Program-made: the position numbers and the translations under genes
Shown here: piece after piece, positions 19,213 to 27,798 of the stretch
How the letters are laid out: every line of letters begins with the position of its first letter
Position numbering within the stretch: position 1 is the stretch's first letter
The notes under the pieces: model-generated
The model's input: the letters and a program-made list of their open reading frames with translations, nothing else
Databases searched by the model: none
What the model was told of the DNA's origin: nothing
Assembly: GCA_934691725.1 (NCBI GenBank)
Contig: CAKUTF010000007.1
Coordinates: 33,827-97,826 of the forward strand
DNA length: 64,000 nt
DNA from: an uncultured Fibrobacter sp.
GTDB taxonomy: Bacteria > Fibrobacterota > Fibrobacteria > Fibrobacterales > Fibrobacteraceae
Direction of reading: 5' to 3'

Positions 19213-19935
19213 ATGAAATTCAAACTTCCCGAATTTTTGCGAAACGTGCGGACTCCCTCGGAAGGGGAAAACGCGTTGCGTACAAACTATCCCGATTGTA
19301 TTGTCGTCGGAATCGACGAGGTCGGTCGCGGGCCGCTCGCAGGTCCCGTTGTCGCCTGCGCAGCCGTTCTGAAAAATCCGTCGGCGGATTCCGCTCTCGA
19401 CGATTCCAAAAAGCTTTCCCGGAAAAAGCGCGAAGCGATGTTCGAAAAGGTCAAGGACGAATGCCTCTGCTATGCGATTGCGAGCGCGAGCGCAAAGGAA
19501 ATCGACGAAACGAACATCCTCGAAGCGGACTTCCTTGCAATGCGGCGCGCGCTTTCGGCGTTGGGATTTCCCGGGCTTTCCGTTTCCGAACCGGAAATTC
19601 CAATCGAAGCGAAAGGCTCGTTTCCCGCTGGGGCGAAACTTTTGTTCGCTGTCGATGGGAACCTGAAAATCCGAGGTGTCCCAGAAGAATGCCAATTAGC
19701 GATTGTCCAGGGCGACGGGCGGGTCGCTAGCGTTTCCGCTGCGTCGATTCTCGCGAAGGTTTTCAGGGACCGCTATATGGATGGTCTTGCCGAAAAATAT
19801 CCGGGCTACGGCTTTGAAAAGAACGCGGGCTACGGCACGAAGGCGCACCTAGAAGGGATCCGCTTGCACGGCTTGACGCCGGAACACAGGCGGAGCTTTC
19901 ATCCGAAAAGCCTTCAGGTGGAGATGGAGCTGTAG
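19213..19935 (+). CDS. rnhB: Ribonuclease HII
   Basis: A 240-residue type 2 RNase H that cuts RNA in RNA-DNA hybrids and single ribonucleotides. The motif VGIDEVGRGPLAGPVVACA gives the first catalytic Asp-Glu pair, DSKKLSRKKRE follows, and VQGDGRVASVSAASILAKV and GYGTKAH complete the fold. It is about 35 residues longer than many RNase HII proteins; the extra part lies around residues 115-145 between the second and third blocks, plus an N-terminal lead of about 30 residues. An AAGGA element precedes the ATG at 19213. It converges with the next minus-strand gene. Confidence 0.93.
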   Translation: MKFKLPEFLRNVRTPSEGENALRTNYPDCIVVGIDEVGRGPLAGPVVACAAVLKNPSADSALDDSKKLSRKKREAMFEKVKDECLCYAIASASAKEIDETNILEADFLAMRRALSALGFPGLSVSEPEIPIEAKGSFPAGAKLLFAVDGNLKIRGVPEECQLAIVQGDGRVASVSAASILAKVFRDRYMDGLAEKYPGYGFEKNAGYGTKAHLEGIRLHGLTPEHRRSFHPKSLQVEMEL

Positions 19936-19943
19936 GAAAATTT

Positions 19944-20633
19944 TTAGCGGTTTCCCAGCATTTCTTGCGCAATATCCCAGAGCTTTTCGCCGTAATAGGG
20001 CTTTAGCCGGTTCATCAGCTCGATGAACTTCGGGTTTTTTAGATTTGGGGGGATTGCTGTAAAATCCGATTCATAGGTTTCAAAATGATTAAATTCTTCT
20101 TCGTCAAAATTTTGTACTACGGATGCGGCATCCAGCCAAATCCACGACCGAATCACTTTCCCTTTTTTGACAAGGATTGCTCCCCCGTAATGAATGCTGT
20201 CCGGAGACAAAAAAATGGCCTGGTTCATAAAGGTTGCCTGTATGGTGTCAGACAGCGCTTCGGGGAAAATGAGGCGGAGTGGGATTTTTTCCGATTCCGT
20301 CCTTTCCGTGAGTTGATGTGGCTCGTTTTTTTCAAAACAGATTCTCGCTTCCACGAGGTATAGCGCGGAGTCCCGGACTTGCGCCTTGAACGAAAGCCCG
20401 GGCGGAGTTTCTCCGTATTTCATCGGGAGATAGTCGGAAATATAGGACGGCAGGAATGTGTACGAAATTCCATCGATTTCTATTTCTTCGTTACAGGTGC
20501 CGGGATAATCATAATCAAAGCAAATCAATACAGTCGGATTATCGAGCCAGCCTATAACCTCTGCTCCATCCATTGTCGTACTGCCAGCGAGAGCATTTAT
20601 CGACAGAAACAACAGGGCAAGAATCTTTTTCAT
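19944..20633 (-). CDS. Signal-peptide protein, partner of the upstream metallopeptidase (copy 1)
   Basis: A 229-residue protein starting with a signal peptide (MKKILALLFLSINALAG), then a mostly beta-rich, acidic domain with FDYDYPGTCNEEIEIDGISY. The last 30 residues (NPKFIELMNRLKPYYGEKL and on to the end) are identical to those of the paralog at 21226-21942, while the middle has diverged. Its ATG overlaps the stop of the metallopeptidase gene (ATGA), so the two are translated together. No known family was recognised. Because it is exported and coupled to a peptidase-like protein, an immunity, inhibitor or chaperone role is possible; this is inference. Confidence 0.7.
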   Translation of the reverse strand: MKKILALLFLSINALAGSTTMDGAEVIGWLDNPTVLICFDYDYPGTCNEEIEIDGISYTFLPSYISDYLPMKYGETPPGLSFKAQVRDSALYLVEARICFEKNEPHQLTERTESEKIPLRLIFPEALSDTIQATFMNQAIFLSPDSIHYGGAILVKKGKVIRSWIWLDAASVVQNFDEEEFNHFETYESDFTAIPPNLKNPKFIELMNRLKPYYGEKLWDIAQEMLGNR

Positions 20634-21142
20634 TCGTTGAACTCCGCGTTGTATTCCATATTTGATTTTAGCTTGTAGCGGTCTGCATGTTTTTTGTAGC
20701 GCTTGGTGAAAAGGCAATTGGCTTTCCTGAATAGTTTAGACGAATATCTTCCTTTTTCATTGTCGATTCCTTCGAAGAAAGTTCTTATTTCGTCCGCTTT
20801 CATTCCCAGAATACGCTCGAGGGCGAACTGCATTTCGTGCGCATCGACTTCCACGTCCATGTCGGTTTTCGAGCTTATGCCGTCCCCGAACCTGGGCTTC
20901 CACGCGTCCTGCAGGTGCTGCCAGACGTGCCGCAGTTCGTGGAGCAGGCGGACATTCATCGCGTCCGAGTAGCCGGGATACTTTGCCGCGTTCATGAGAA
21001 TGGAAAAGCCGTCATCCTGTGAAATGGTCATGCCCCCGGGATATTCTTCGTCGTCACCTTGAGACTGAAATTTGACGCTGAAGTTCGCGTCTTTGAGTCC
21101 CCGCGTGTCGTCGAACAGCATCTTCTCCCAATATTTCGGCAT
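20630..21142 (-). CDS. HExxH putative metallopeptidase, shortened copy
   Basis: A 170-residue protein with the zinc-binding motif HELRH (His68, Glu69, His72) followed by WQHLQDAWKPRFGDG, and an EVDAHE segment about 30 residues later that could give the third ligand. The first 14 residues match the start of the paralog at 21939-22907, then about 155 residues of that protein are missing and the alignment resumes at LKDANFSV. It has a good AGGAGG ribosome-binding site. There is no signal peptide. The pairing with a secreted protein is repeated in the next copy. Substrate unknown; DUF6782-like putative metallopeptidases have a similar motif, as far as I recall. Confidence 0.7.
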   Translation of the reverse strand: MPKYWEKMLFDDTRGLKDANFSVKFQSQGDDEEYPGGMTISQDDGFSILMNAAKYPGYSDAMNVRLLHELRHVWQHLQDAWKPRFGDGISSKTDMDVEVDAHEMQFALERILGMKADEIRTFFEGIDNEKGRYSSKLFRKANCLFTKRYKKHADRYKLKSNMEYNAEFNE

Positions 21143-21225
21143 GGATTCCTCCTTTTGTTGGCAATATAATTAAAAACTTCCGGAAAAAACGAAAAACGCC
21201 TGGGTTTTAGCGAGAAAGGAGCACC

Positions 21226-21942
21226 CTAGCGGTTGCCCAGCATTTCTTGCGCGATGTCCCAGAGCTTTTCCCCGTAATAGGGCTTTAACCGGTTCATCAG
21301 TTCGATGAACTTCGGGTTTTCCCAGTCGGAAGCGCATTCGTAACCGGGGCGAATACCGCACCATTCTGCTTCGTTGCGCTTAAAATTGTTGTATCGTTCC
21401 TTGTCAAATTCTTTCGCTGTGGAATCTTTTTTCGCATAAGAATAAAAGACATGTCCTTTTCTGATGAGAAAAGTTTGAGAGCACTGTGAATCGTCGGCTA
21501 AAAACAGGCGAATATCCTTTGTGAGAAAATCCGCCCAGATCGTGTCGGAATCGGTCCATGGAAAAATGACTTGCAAAGGTATTTGTCGCGACTCCAGTTT
21601 CCTGGAATCTAGTTCGTTGCCGATGCGATGCTCGTATAGGAAACAGATGTTCGCTTCGGTGATATATATCGCGGAATCTTTTATGACGGATTTAAAATGA
21701 AGCCCCGGCGGGTAGTATCCATAATAATGGTCTATCGGATAAAAATAAATGTCGATAAAATCAAAAACGGCTCTGTAAGAAATGTTTTCAACTTCTACTT
21801 CACTGTTGCAAACGTTATAGTCATAATCAAAGTCGACTAACGCTTGGGGGGTGTTTAGCCAATCAACTACAGCAACTTCTTGAAGCGTATCGCTGGTTGC
21901 AAGGGTTGCGAATAAAAGAATCGAAAGAAAAAGTTTTTTCAT
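21226..21942 (-). CDS. Signal-peptide protein, partner of the upstream metallopeptidase (copy 2)
   Basis: A 238-residue paralog of the protein at 19944-20633: signal peptide (MKKLFLSILLFATLATS), the FDYDYNVCNSEVEVENISY block, a conserved IPLQVIFP segment, and an identical 30-residue C-terminus. A pair of cysteines (about 48 and in the later ECASDW) could form disulfides in the periplasm. Its start overlaps the metallopeptidase stop by 4 nt, as in copy 1. Function unknown. Confidence 0.7.
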   Translation of the reverse strand: MKKLFLSILLFATLATSDTLQEVAVVDWLNTPQALVDFDYDYNVCNSEVEVENISYRAVFDFIDIYFYPIDHYYGYYPPGLHFKSVIKDSAIYITEANICFLYEHRIGNELDSRKLESRQIPLQVIFPWTDSDTIWADFLTKDIRLFLADDSQCSQTFLIRKGHVFYSYAKKDSTAKEFDKERYNNFKRNEAEWCGIRPGYECASDWENPKFIELMNRLKPYYGEKLWDIAQEMLGNR

Positions 21943-22907
21943 TTTGCTTCCGTTTCATAGATTGTGAGAGTGCTTAATCGATATCGGTCTTTTTTCTCCC
22001 TATATGGATAGTGATACAGATAGGCGGCTTTAGCCCATTTTTTGTCTTTTTCGTCTGGGTTGTTGGAAATATTTTCAAAAGCTTTCCTTGTTTCGTCCGC
22101 TTTCACCCCTAGGATACGCTCGAGGGCGAACTGCATTTCGTGCGCATCGACTTCCACGTCCATGTCGGTCTTCGAGCTTGTGCCGTCCCCGAACCTGGGC
22201 TTCCACGCGTCCTGCAGGTGCTGCCAGACGTGCCGCAGCTCGTGGAGCAGGCGGACCTTCATCGCGTCCGAGTAGCCGGGATATTTTGCCGCGTTCATGA
22301 GAATGGAAAAGCCGTCATCCTGTGAAATGGTCATGCCCCCGGGATATTCTTTGTCGTCTCCTTGAGACTGAACTCTGACGCTGAAGTTAGCGCCTTTGAG
22401 TTCCCGCAGCCAGGAGGAGTCCAGATCGTTCGCGTCGAAAGTCGCGATAAGGTCGTCGAGGAGCGCCTGCTTCGTTTCTTTGGAGACGTTCGCCGCGAAC
22501 GGTTTCGTCTTCGCCTCTTCCCGGACGTTTCTTATCAGGTCGTCGATTTCCGGCCGGGTGAAATCGTCAAAGCCGGACTTGCGGATGTTCTCTTCGATGG
22601 GGTCGGGGGGCCGTTTTCCGAAAAATCCGTACCTGTCGATGACGGGCGATTCCAGCGCGCCGCGGAATTTTCCGATTTCCTCTTGCGTCTGCGGGACGTC
22701 TCCCGAACCGTAACGCTCGGCGAAATCCGCGAGCGTGTCCGCGGCTTCCATGTCGAGTCCCGGAACGCCCCTCGTGAAGTCGACGAACATTTCGTCGGTC
22801 CGCCTGCCGATGAACTTCATCTCGTCCGCCGTGAGAAAGTCCGCGGAGCCCGAACCGAGCCGTTCCCGCGTGTCGTCGAATAGCCTCTTCTCCCAATATT
22901 CCGGCAT
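21939..22907 (-). CDS. HExxH putative metallopeptidase, full-length copy
   Basis: A 322-residue protein. Residues 1-170 are a charged, mostly helical region (with MFVDFTRGVPGLDMEAAD), residues 172-270 form the peptidase-like domain with HELRH (His222, Glu223, His226) and EVDAHE (252-257), and the tail is basic. No signal peptide or membrane span is seen. An AGGAGG ribosome-binding site precedes the ATG. It begins the four-gene block of two tandem pairs. The opening YWEKRLFDDTR is kept in both copies even where the shorter one lost the next 155 residues, so the N-terminus may be a recognition or delivery signal; that is inference. Confidence 0.72.
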   Translation of the reverse strand: MPEYWEKRLFDDTRERLGSGSADFLTADEMKFIGRRTDEMFVDFTRGVPGLDMEAADTLADFAERYGSGDVPQTQEEIGKFRGALESPVIDRYGFFGKRPPDPIEENIRKSGFDDFTRPEIDDLIRNVREEAKTKPFAANVSKETKQALLDDLIATFDANDLDSSWLRELKGANFSVRVQSQGDDKEYPGGMTISQDDGFSILMNAAKYPGYSDAMKVRLLHELRHVWQHLQDAWKPRFGDGTSSKTDMDVEVDAHEMQFALERILGVKADETRKAFENISNNPDEKDKKWAKAAYLYHYPYREKKDRYRLSTLTIYETEAK

Positions 22908-23114
22908 GAATCCTCCTTTTTATTGTTTACAATATAAGAAGATTTCCTGAAAAGTACAATGAATTCTGGCCGTTGAAAGAGAAGTCCGAGAGTTGTTCAA
23001 ACTGGAAACTAAAGAAATTTTAGATTTTGGTCTTGTTTTTTTTTTCGCATTTTTATATTGCGTTGTGAGCGCGGGTAACGAGAATTCTTGAACCCGCAAA
23101 GCAAAGAGGAATAG

Positions 23115-25103
23115 ATGCGATCTCAGGAACAAAAACTATTGGATCTTTTGTCCAGTCATAGCGTCACTTTTTTTATTCCGCCATACCAGAGAAATTACGA
23201 CTGGGATGAATCCCAGTGTGAAGCGTTTTGGGACGATGTTCTCGCTACTTACAAGAAGAACATGGCCGGGAACAAGACGGAACACTTTTTTGGAACGCTG
23301 ACCTATTTTCAGTCGGATCCGATTTTTGGACAGCCGGCTCAATTGGTGCTGATAGACGGGCAACAGCGCGTGACGACGACGATGCTTTTTCTTTTGGCGA
23401 TGCGCGATTTGCTGGACGATGATAACGCAAAAGAATTTATCAACCGTTCTTACTTGAAAAACGATAGGGTTTCCGGAGAAAGCGAAGAGTATAAAATCAA
23501 GCTGAAACAGGTTGAAACGGATTGGCCTTCCTACAAAAAGCTGGTCCTTGGACAGAGACCGGAAAATCGGGACTTCGGGGCGAAGGTTTACCAAAACTAT
23601 AATTTTTTCAGAAAAAAGCTGAACGCCCATAAAATGGCTGCTCCGGACCTGACGAAGCTTATCGATTGGGGGTTAAGCCAGTTCAGCGTAGTCACGGTCG
23701 AATTGGAGGTCAAGAATCCTTGGGAAAACCCGCAGGAAATTTTTGAGTCGATGAACTCGCTTGGAAAACCGCTATCGCTTTCGGACTTGGTGCGGAACTA
23801 TCTCTTGATGGGGAAGAACGCTAACGAACAGGACCGGCTGTATAGAAATTTCTGGCTGGAAATTGAAAACGCGATTCCGGGAAACATCCCTCATTTCGTA
23901 CGCGACTTTATCCAGTTGCGCACGGCGAGGGCGCAGAAAAAAGCGACGCAAAACAACGCCAAGGATCTGTATCGGGTTTTTAAAGAGTACGTCAAGGGAA
24001 AGGATATAAAGGCGGAGGATATCCTGTCGGATTTTTCTAGGCTCTCACCGCTCTATGCGGCGATTATTTCGGGGAAAATGCCTGGCCATGCGGATATCGA
24101 AGCGAAGCTGGGAGACCTTCTCATGGTGCAGGCCTCTGTGGCGAATTCATTCTTGCTGGGGCTTCTCGAACAACACCAAAAGGGCTGTTTTAACGATTTT
24201 GAACTTTCGGAAATCCTGGAAGCGTTCCGAATCTATGTCATCCGGTTGCGGCTCTTGGGGCTTTCCGCGGCGGCGAACAAGGCGTTCCCGGAACTTGCCA
24301 GGCATTTCGACAAATTGAAAGACAGCTCGGACAAGCGGCAAAAAATGTTTGAAATTTTAGGCGCGCAACAGTATAATTTACGGATCCCTTCCAATGCCGA
24401 AATCGTGGCTCATCTGGTGACGGCTAACTTTTATAACTTTGCCTATACAAAATTCATTCTGGCTCTTGTCGAGGAACGCCTGACAAAAAATCGACCGGAT
24501 TTAAGCGATCCCTATTTACAAGTGGAACATATTATGCCGCAAACGCTCAATGGCGCATGGAAAGCGGAACTGGGCGAGGATGCGGAAAAAGTCAAAGAAG
24601 AACTAGGCAATACGATTGGCAACCTGACGCTTATCCGTCATAACCAGGCACTAGGAAACAAGTCTTTTCGGGAGAAGAAAGAGATTTATGAAAATCACGC
24701 CGGTCTCCAGATTGCCAAGACGGATATTACGAATTGCGACAAATGGGATGCGGAGTCTATCAAAAACAGAACGATGCGGATTGCCGCTTATCTTGTGAGC
24801 GAAGTGCTGCCCGTTCCGCAAAGTGCGACGAAAGGTTCCTTTTTTTTGAAACCCAAGGGGCTGTCCTTTGAATACCTGGGACTTGTCGGCGAGAACATCC
24901 GTTTTATTGAAAATCCGGCTTATGTGGCGAAAGTCGTTTCCGATAACGAAGTGGAATTCGAAGACAGAATCTGGAAGCTCTCGGCGCTTACTGCGGAACT
25001 TAAAAGGCGCCTAGGCAAGGCTACCCCGTCGGAAGCGTACCGCGGTTCCCAGTATTTTGAATATGACGGGACAAGGCTTGATGCGCTGATGGAACGGGGG
25101 TGA
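23115..25103 (+). CDS. GmrSD/SspE-type restriction nuclease (DUF262-DUF1524)
   Basis: A 662-residue protein with the N-terminal DUF262 NTPase-like domain (PPYQRNYDW at 22-30, DGQQR at 81-85) and a C-terminal HNH-type DUF1524 domain (VEHIMPQTLNGAW with His472, then GNTIGNLTLIRHNQALGN). Residues 560-662 add a small domain with FIENPAYVAKV and RGSQYFEYDG that resembles the RAMA module. Proteins of this architecture include GmrSD and the phosphorothioation-dependent SspE. It lies opposite and convergent to the Ssp-like operon, only 45 nt from its end, so SspE is my preferred reading, but a free-standing GmrSD enzyme cannot be excluded. A GAGGA element precedes the ATG at 23115. Confidence 0.82.
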   Translation: MRSQEQKLLDLLSSHSVTFFIPPYQRNYDWDESQCEAFWDDVLATYKKNMAGNKTEHFFGTLTYFQSDPIFGQPAQLVLIDGQQRVTTTMLFLLAMRDLLDDDNAKEFINRSYLKNDRVSGESEEYKIKLKQVETDWPSYKKLVLGQRPENRDFGAKVYQNYNFFRKKLNAHKMAAPDLTKLIDWGLSQFSVVTVELEVKNPWENPQEIFESMNSLGKPLSLSDLVRNYLLMGKNANEQDRLYRNFWLEIENAIPGNIPHFVRDFIQLRTARAQKKATQNNAKDLYRVFKEYVKGKDIKAEDILSDFSRLSPLYAAIISGKMPGHADIEAKLGDLLMVQASVANSFLLGLLEQHQKGCFNDFELSEILEAFRIYVIRLRLLGLSAAANKAFPELARHFDKLKDSSDKRQKMFEILGAQQYNLRIPSNAEIVAHLVTANFYNFAYTKFILALVEERLTKNRPDLSDPYLQVEHIMPQTLNGAWKAELGEDAEKVKEELGNTIGNLTLIRHNQALGNKSFREKKEIYENHAGLQIAKTDITNCDKWDAESIKNRTMRIAAYLVSEVLPVPQSATKGSFFLKPKGLSFEYLGLVGENIRFIENPAYVAKVVSDNEVEFEDRIWKLSALTAELKRRLGKATPSEAYRGSQYFEYDGTRLDALMERG

Positions 25104-25109
25104 GGGCGG

Positions 25110-25136
25110 GCGCTTTAGGTTTTTGGCCTAAAGCGC
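25110..25136. terminator. Bidirectional hairpin between convergent defence genes
   Basis: A perfect 10-bp stem, GCGCTTTAGG (25110-25119) with CCTAAAGCGC (25127-25136), loop of 7. No T run follows on either strand. It lies between the stop codons of the GmrSD-type gene and the 173-residue gene. Confidence 0.45.
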
Positions 25137-25148
25137 AGGTGGAGCGCG

Positions 25149-25670
25149 TTAAATATCTTGTTTAGGAATAAAGGAATCCTCGGTTATGTTTGGATGCTTG
25201 TTTTTGAATTCTTCTATCATTTCGTATAAACTATAGAAAAGTCCTTTTTTATCCGGTGTTGTAGCTTGTTTTATTTTTTCGTTTAAAAATTCCAGTCCGC
25301 CTAGCATAACTTTTACGAAATGCTCCTCGTCTTTTTCTTTTGTCTGGACGTCATCCCGAAAAGCTTTGTCCATTCTTGTTTGCGCAGAAGGACAATAGTC
25401 TTTATCGGCAAGCATCACCATTCTGTAAAAAAACTGAATGTCGTCATTATGGCGAATCATTTGCTCTGGATCAATTTTTGCCGGTTGCATTTTTGTATCC
25501 AAATCTATGTTTGCGATTCGCTTGTATTCAAGTCCTAGGACTATCGCTAGATAAAAAATGTCTAGGTTCCGACAAGATAAAGTCACTGCTAAATGTTGAA
25601 TTATTTCGGCATGTTTGCCTTTAATTTGAAATAGTTGCATGAAAATGCTGGAACTTTTTTTTCTTTTCAT
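25149..25670 (-). CDS. Uncharacterised 173-residue protein, last gene of the Ssp-like operon
   Basis: A mostly helical, charged protein with no motif I recognise; a middle segment reads RHNDDIQFFYRMVMLADKDY and the C-terminus is basic/acidic mixed. The start at 25670 is supported by AGGAG six nt upstream. It begins 15 nt after the DndD-like ATPase gene, so it is in the same transcript and likely part of the same complex. It is longer than DndE (about 110-130 residues) and shows no obvious DndE likeness. It could be an effector subunit or a regulator. Confidence 0.6.
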   Translation of the reverse strand: MKRKKSSSIFMQLFQIKGKHAEIIQHLAVTLSCRNLDIFYLAIVLGLEYKRIANIDLDTKMQPAKIDPEQMIRHNDDIQFFYRMVMLADKDYCPSAQTRMDKAFRDDVQTKEKDEEHFVKVMLGGLEFLNEKIKQATTPDKKGLFYSLYEMIEEFKNKHPNITEDSFIPKQDI

Positions 25671-25685
25671 ACAATGCTCCTTGGG

Positions 25686-27635
25686 TTATTCGGATTTAAT
25701 TTCTGTATAGTTGTCTTGTTCATTTTTCTTTTGCAAGAGATAGCTTTTTCCAATTTTATCGCAAAGTTCTTTCTTTGCGATATTTCCATCCGTATCTTTG
25801 ATGAATATGATGATTTGGGAAGAAACTTTAGGTAATACGGAACAAACGGAAGAAATTCTTGCTTCATCGAGAGCTGAGAATGGGGCGTCAAAAATGAGAG
25901 GATAAGATTCTAGCCGGGTTGTACTTTCGGTATTCCTGCTGCTTTTAATAACGTCTAGAAGTCCTGCCAGAAAGGCGAATATGACACACATACCCTGTCC
26001 GGTAGATTTTTCTAAGTCGTTGCTTGTTGTAATTCCATATTTTTCGTCAATTTCAATAGAAAATGCATTTCCATAAATTTCTTGGAATGCTTTTTTTACC
26101 GCAATTGTTAACTGTTTCCTTTTTTTGTCTTCTGAAGCTTGAAGTTTTTGCTCAAAATCTTTAAGTAGTGCTTGGGAGGCGTCTTTGCATTTTTTGATGA
26201 ATATGCCTTCTTTGCTTTTTTGCAAAGCAGAATCATAATCTTCTTGGTATTTTTTTTCTGTTGTTTCCTGTTTTATCTTATTTTCCGTCAATTCGTCTAT
26301 GTTGTCTTGAATTTCACCATCTTTTTTTTGGTAAAACTCAAGTTTTTCTTGTATTTTAGATGTGTCTGATGAATTTCGTAATTCTTCTTGGAGCCGATCT
26401 ATTTCTTCATTCAGATTTTCGGATCTTTCGCTCAATTCAGTTAAGTTTTGACTGGCATAGGTAAAAGTCTTAAATAGATCTTGTCCCAAACGAAAACTTC
26501 CTAGAATTCTTTGTTCTTCTTGCTTCACTAATGTACTAATGGATTCTGGGGGTACAATTTTTCGATAACGTTCAAGATTTTCGTATTTTGGGCATCCGTC
26601 ATGAATTTCTTCTCCGCAAATGCATCGATGATGACTTTCAATCCAGTCAATTAGATCGGCGTGTAATTTTTCCGGTACATCCTGTTGCGGAATGGTGAGA
26701 ATTTCATCCAAAGTTTTTGTTATGTGCTCGAATATGCTTTGGGCAAAATAATAAGGCGCTTTTCCCATTGAATTGTTTGAACCGGCAAAATTTTCAATAG
26801 CCTGCGTTATTTCTCTATTTTGCTTATCCTTGTTCTCTTTTATTTGTTTGTCCAATTTTTCGATTTCTTCCTGGATTTGTTTAGATGAGGAAATGCCTTT
26901 TAATTTAGCTTTTAAATCAGAGATTTTTTCATTGTAATCGGCTCTGCTTCTTTTTTTGCTTTCTATTTCTGAATTGATGTCGTTAATTTTTTCATGGATT
27001 GTTCGGAGTTTTTCCTGGATGGAATTTACCGTGCTATCATTAGGAATTTCTTTAAGGTCGTAATTTTTTCTGATGGATTTCAAATGGCTTATCGCTTTTT
27101 TATAGTATTCTAGACCGAGCAGGTTGCTTACGGCTATGGAAAAACTTTTGGCTTTGCCTGCTTTAATTTCGTCGGACATGGAATCTATTTTTTCACCACT
27201 CAAGAAAAAAAAGCTAGACAATTCTTGGGGCAAAATTCGTTTTATATGTTCTGTTGCTTTTTCATTTGATTCTATTTTTGTTTCTCCATTTTCGGTATAA
27301 CTTAGAGTTGCTCGGGATGTGGTTAGCCTTGTATATTGATAGGCATGGGTCCGAGTCATGGTAAAGCTCTCACCATCGTGAAACATTTCGATAGAAATTT
27401 CCATTTTCGAATAAGGTTCATTTTGACGTGTTTTGGATAGTAAGTCTTCTTTCTTTTTAAATCCCGGAATTTCCCCATAAAGGCACCAAAGAAATGCTTG
27501 GCAGAGAGTTGTTTTTCCGCTACCGTTTTCTCCTATAATTAGGGTTACATTGCGATCGGAAGTATTGGGAAAGAGTATTTCTTGTTTACCGACAAATTGG
27601 CGGAAATTTTCAATGGAAATTCTTTCTATCTGCAT
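25686..27635 (-). CDS. DndD/Rad50-like SMC ATPase, probable phosphorothioation-linked effector subunit
   Basis: A 649-residue protein. The start (IENFRQFVGKQEILFPN) and Walker A GENGSGKTT (35-43) are those of DndD/Rad50-type ATPases. A long coiled coil spans about residues 180-290 and 395-500, interrupted by a zinc-hook-like CICGEEI near residue 340. The signature and Walker B are at the C-terminal end (STGQGMCVIFAFLAGLLDV, LIFDAPFSALDEARI). DndD takes part in double-strand phosphorothioation; here the operon is of the Ssp kind, so a role with the upstream helicase as an SspFGH-like restriction module is more likely (inference). GGAGAAATTTT precedes the ATG. The gene is visibly A/T-rich compared with housekeeping neighbours. 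Confidence 0.8.
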   Translation of the reverse strand: MQIERISIENFRQFVGKQEILFPNTSDRNVTLIIGENGSGKTTLCQAFLWCLYGEIPGFKKKEDLLSKTRQNEPYSKMEISIEMFHDGESFTMTRTHAYQYTRLTTSRATLSYTENGETKIESNEKATEHIKRILPQELSSFFFLSGEKIDSMSDEIKAGKAKSFSIAVSNLLGLEYYKKAISHLKSIRKNYDLKEIPNDSTVNSIQEKLRTIHEKINDINSEIESKKRSRADYNEKISDLKAKLKGISSSKQIQEEIEKLDKQIKENKDKQNREITQAIENFAGSNNSMGKAPYYFAQSIFEHITKTLDEILTIPQQDVPEKLHADLIDWIESHHRCICGEEIHDGCPKYENLERYRKIVPPESISTLVKQEEQRILGSFRLGQDLFKTFTYASQNLTELSERSENLNEEIDRLQEELRNSSDTSKIQEKLEFYQKKDGEIQDNIDELTENKIKQETTEKKYQEDYDSALQKSKEGIFIKKCKDASQALLKDFEQKLQASEDKKRKQLTIAVKKAFQEIYGNAFSIEIDEKYGITTSNDLEKSTGQGMCVIFAFLAGLLDVIKSSRNTESTTRLESYPLIFDAPFSALDEARISSVCSVLPKVSSQIIIFIKDTDGNIAKKELCDKIGKSYLLQKKNEQDNYTEIKSE

Positions 27636-27645
27636 AAAATTTCTC

Positions 27646-27798
27646 CTACTTCAAAAAATCTTCTATGAGCGATTGAATTGATTGTTGCATCTGATCGCTT
27701 GTTTTTCTTTTTTCTTTAAAATTTTTAAGTTCTTCCCTTTCTATTTGATTAAATAGATTTTGATATTGTTCGGGTGAAAGAATTGAATTGTCAATCAT
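27646..27798 (-). CDS. Small 50-residue protein between helicase and SMC ATPase
   Basis: An open frame of 50 codons beginning at 27798 with a clear AGGAG ribosome-binding site 7 nt upstream. It overlaps the end of the helicase gene by 8 nt and stops 10 nt before the SMC-like ATPase gene, so it fills the only gap in the operon. The predicted protein is a single charged helix (EREELKNFKEKRKTSD in the middle) ending in IQSLIEDFLK. It could link the helicase and ATPase, as the middle member of a three-gene effector. Too small to assign by family. Confidence 0.62.
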   Translation of the reverse strand: MIDNSILSPEQYQNLFNQIEREELKNFKEKRKTSDQMQQSIQSLIEDFLK

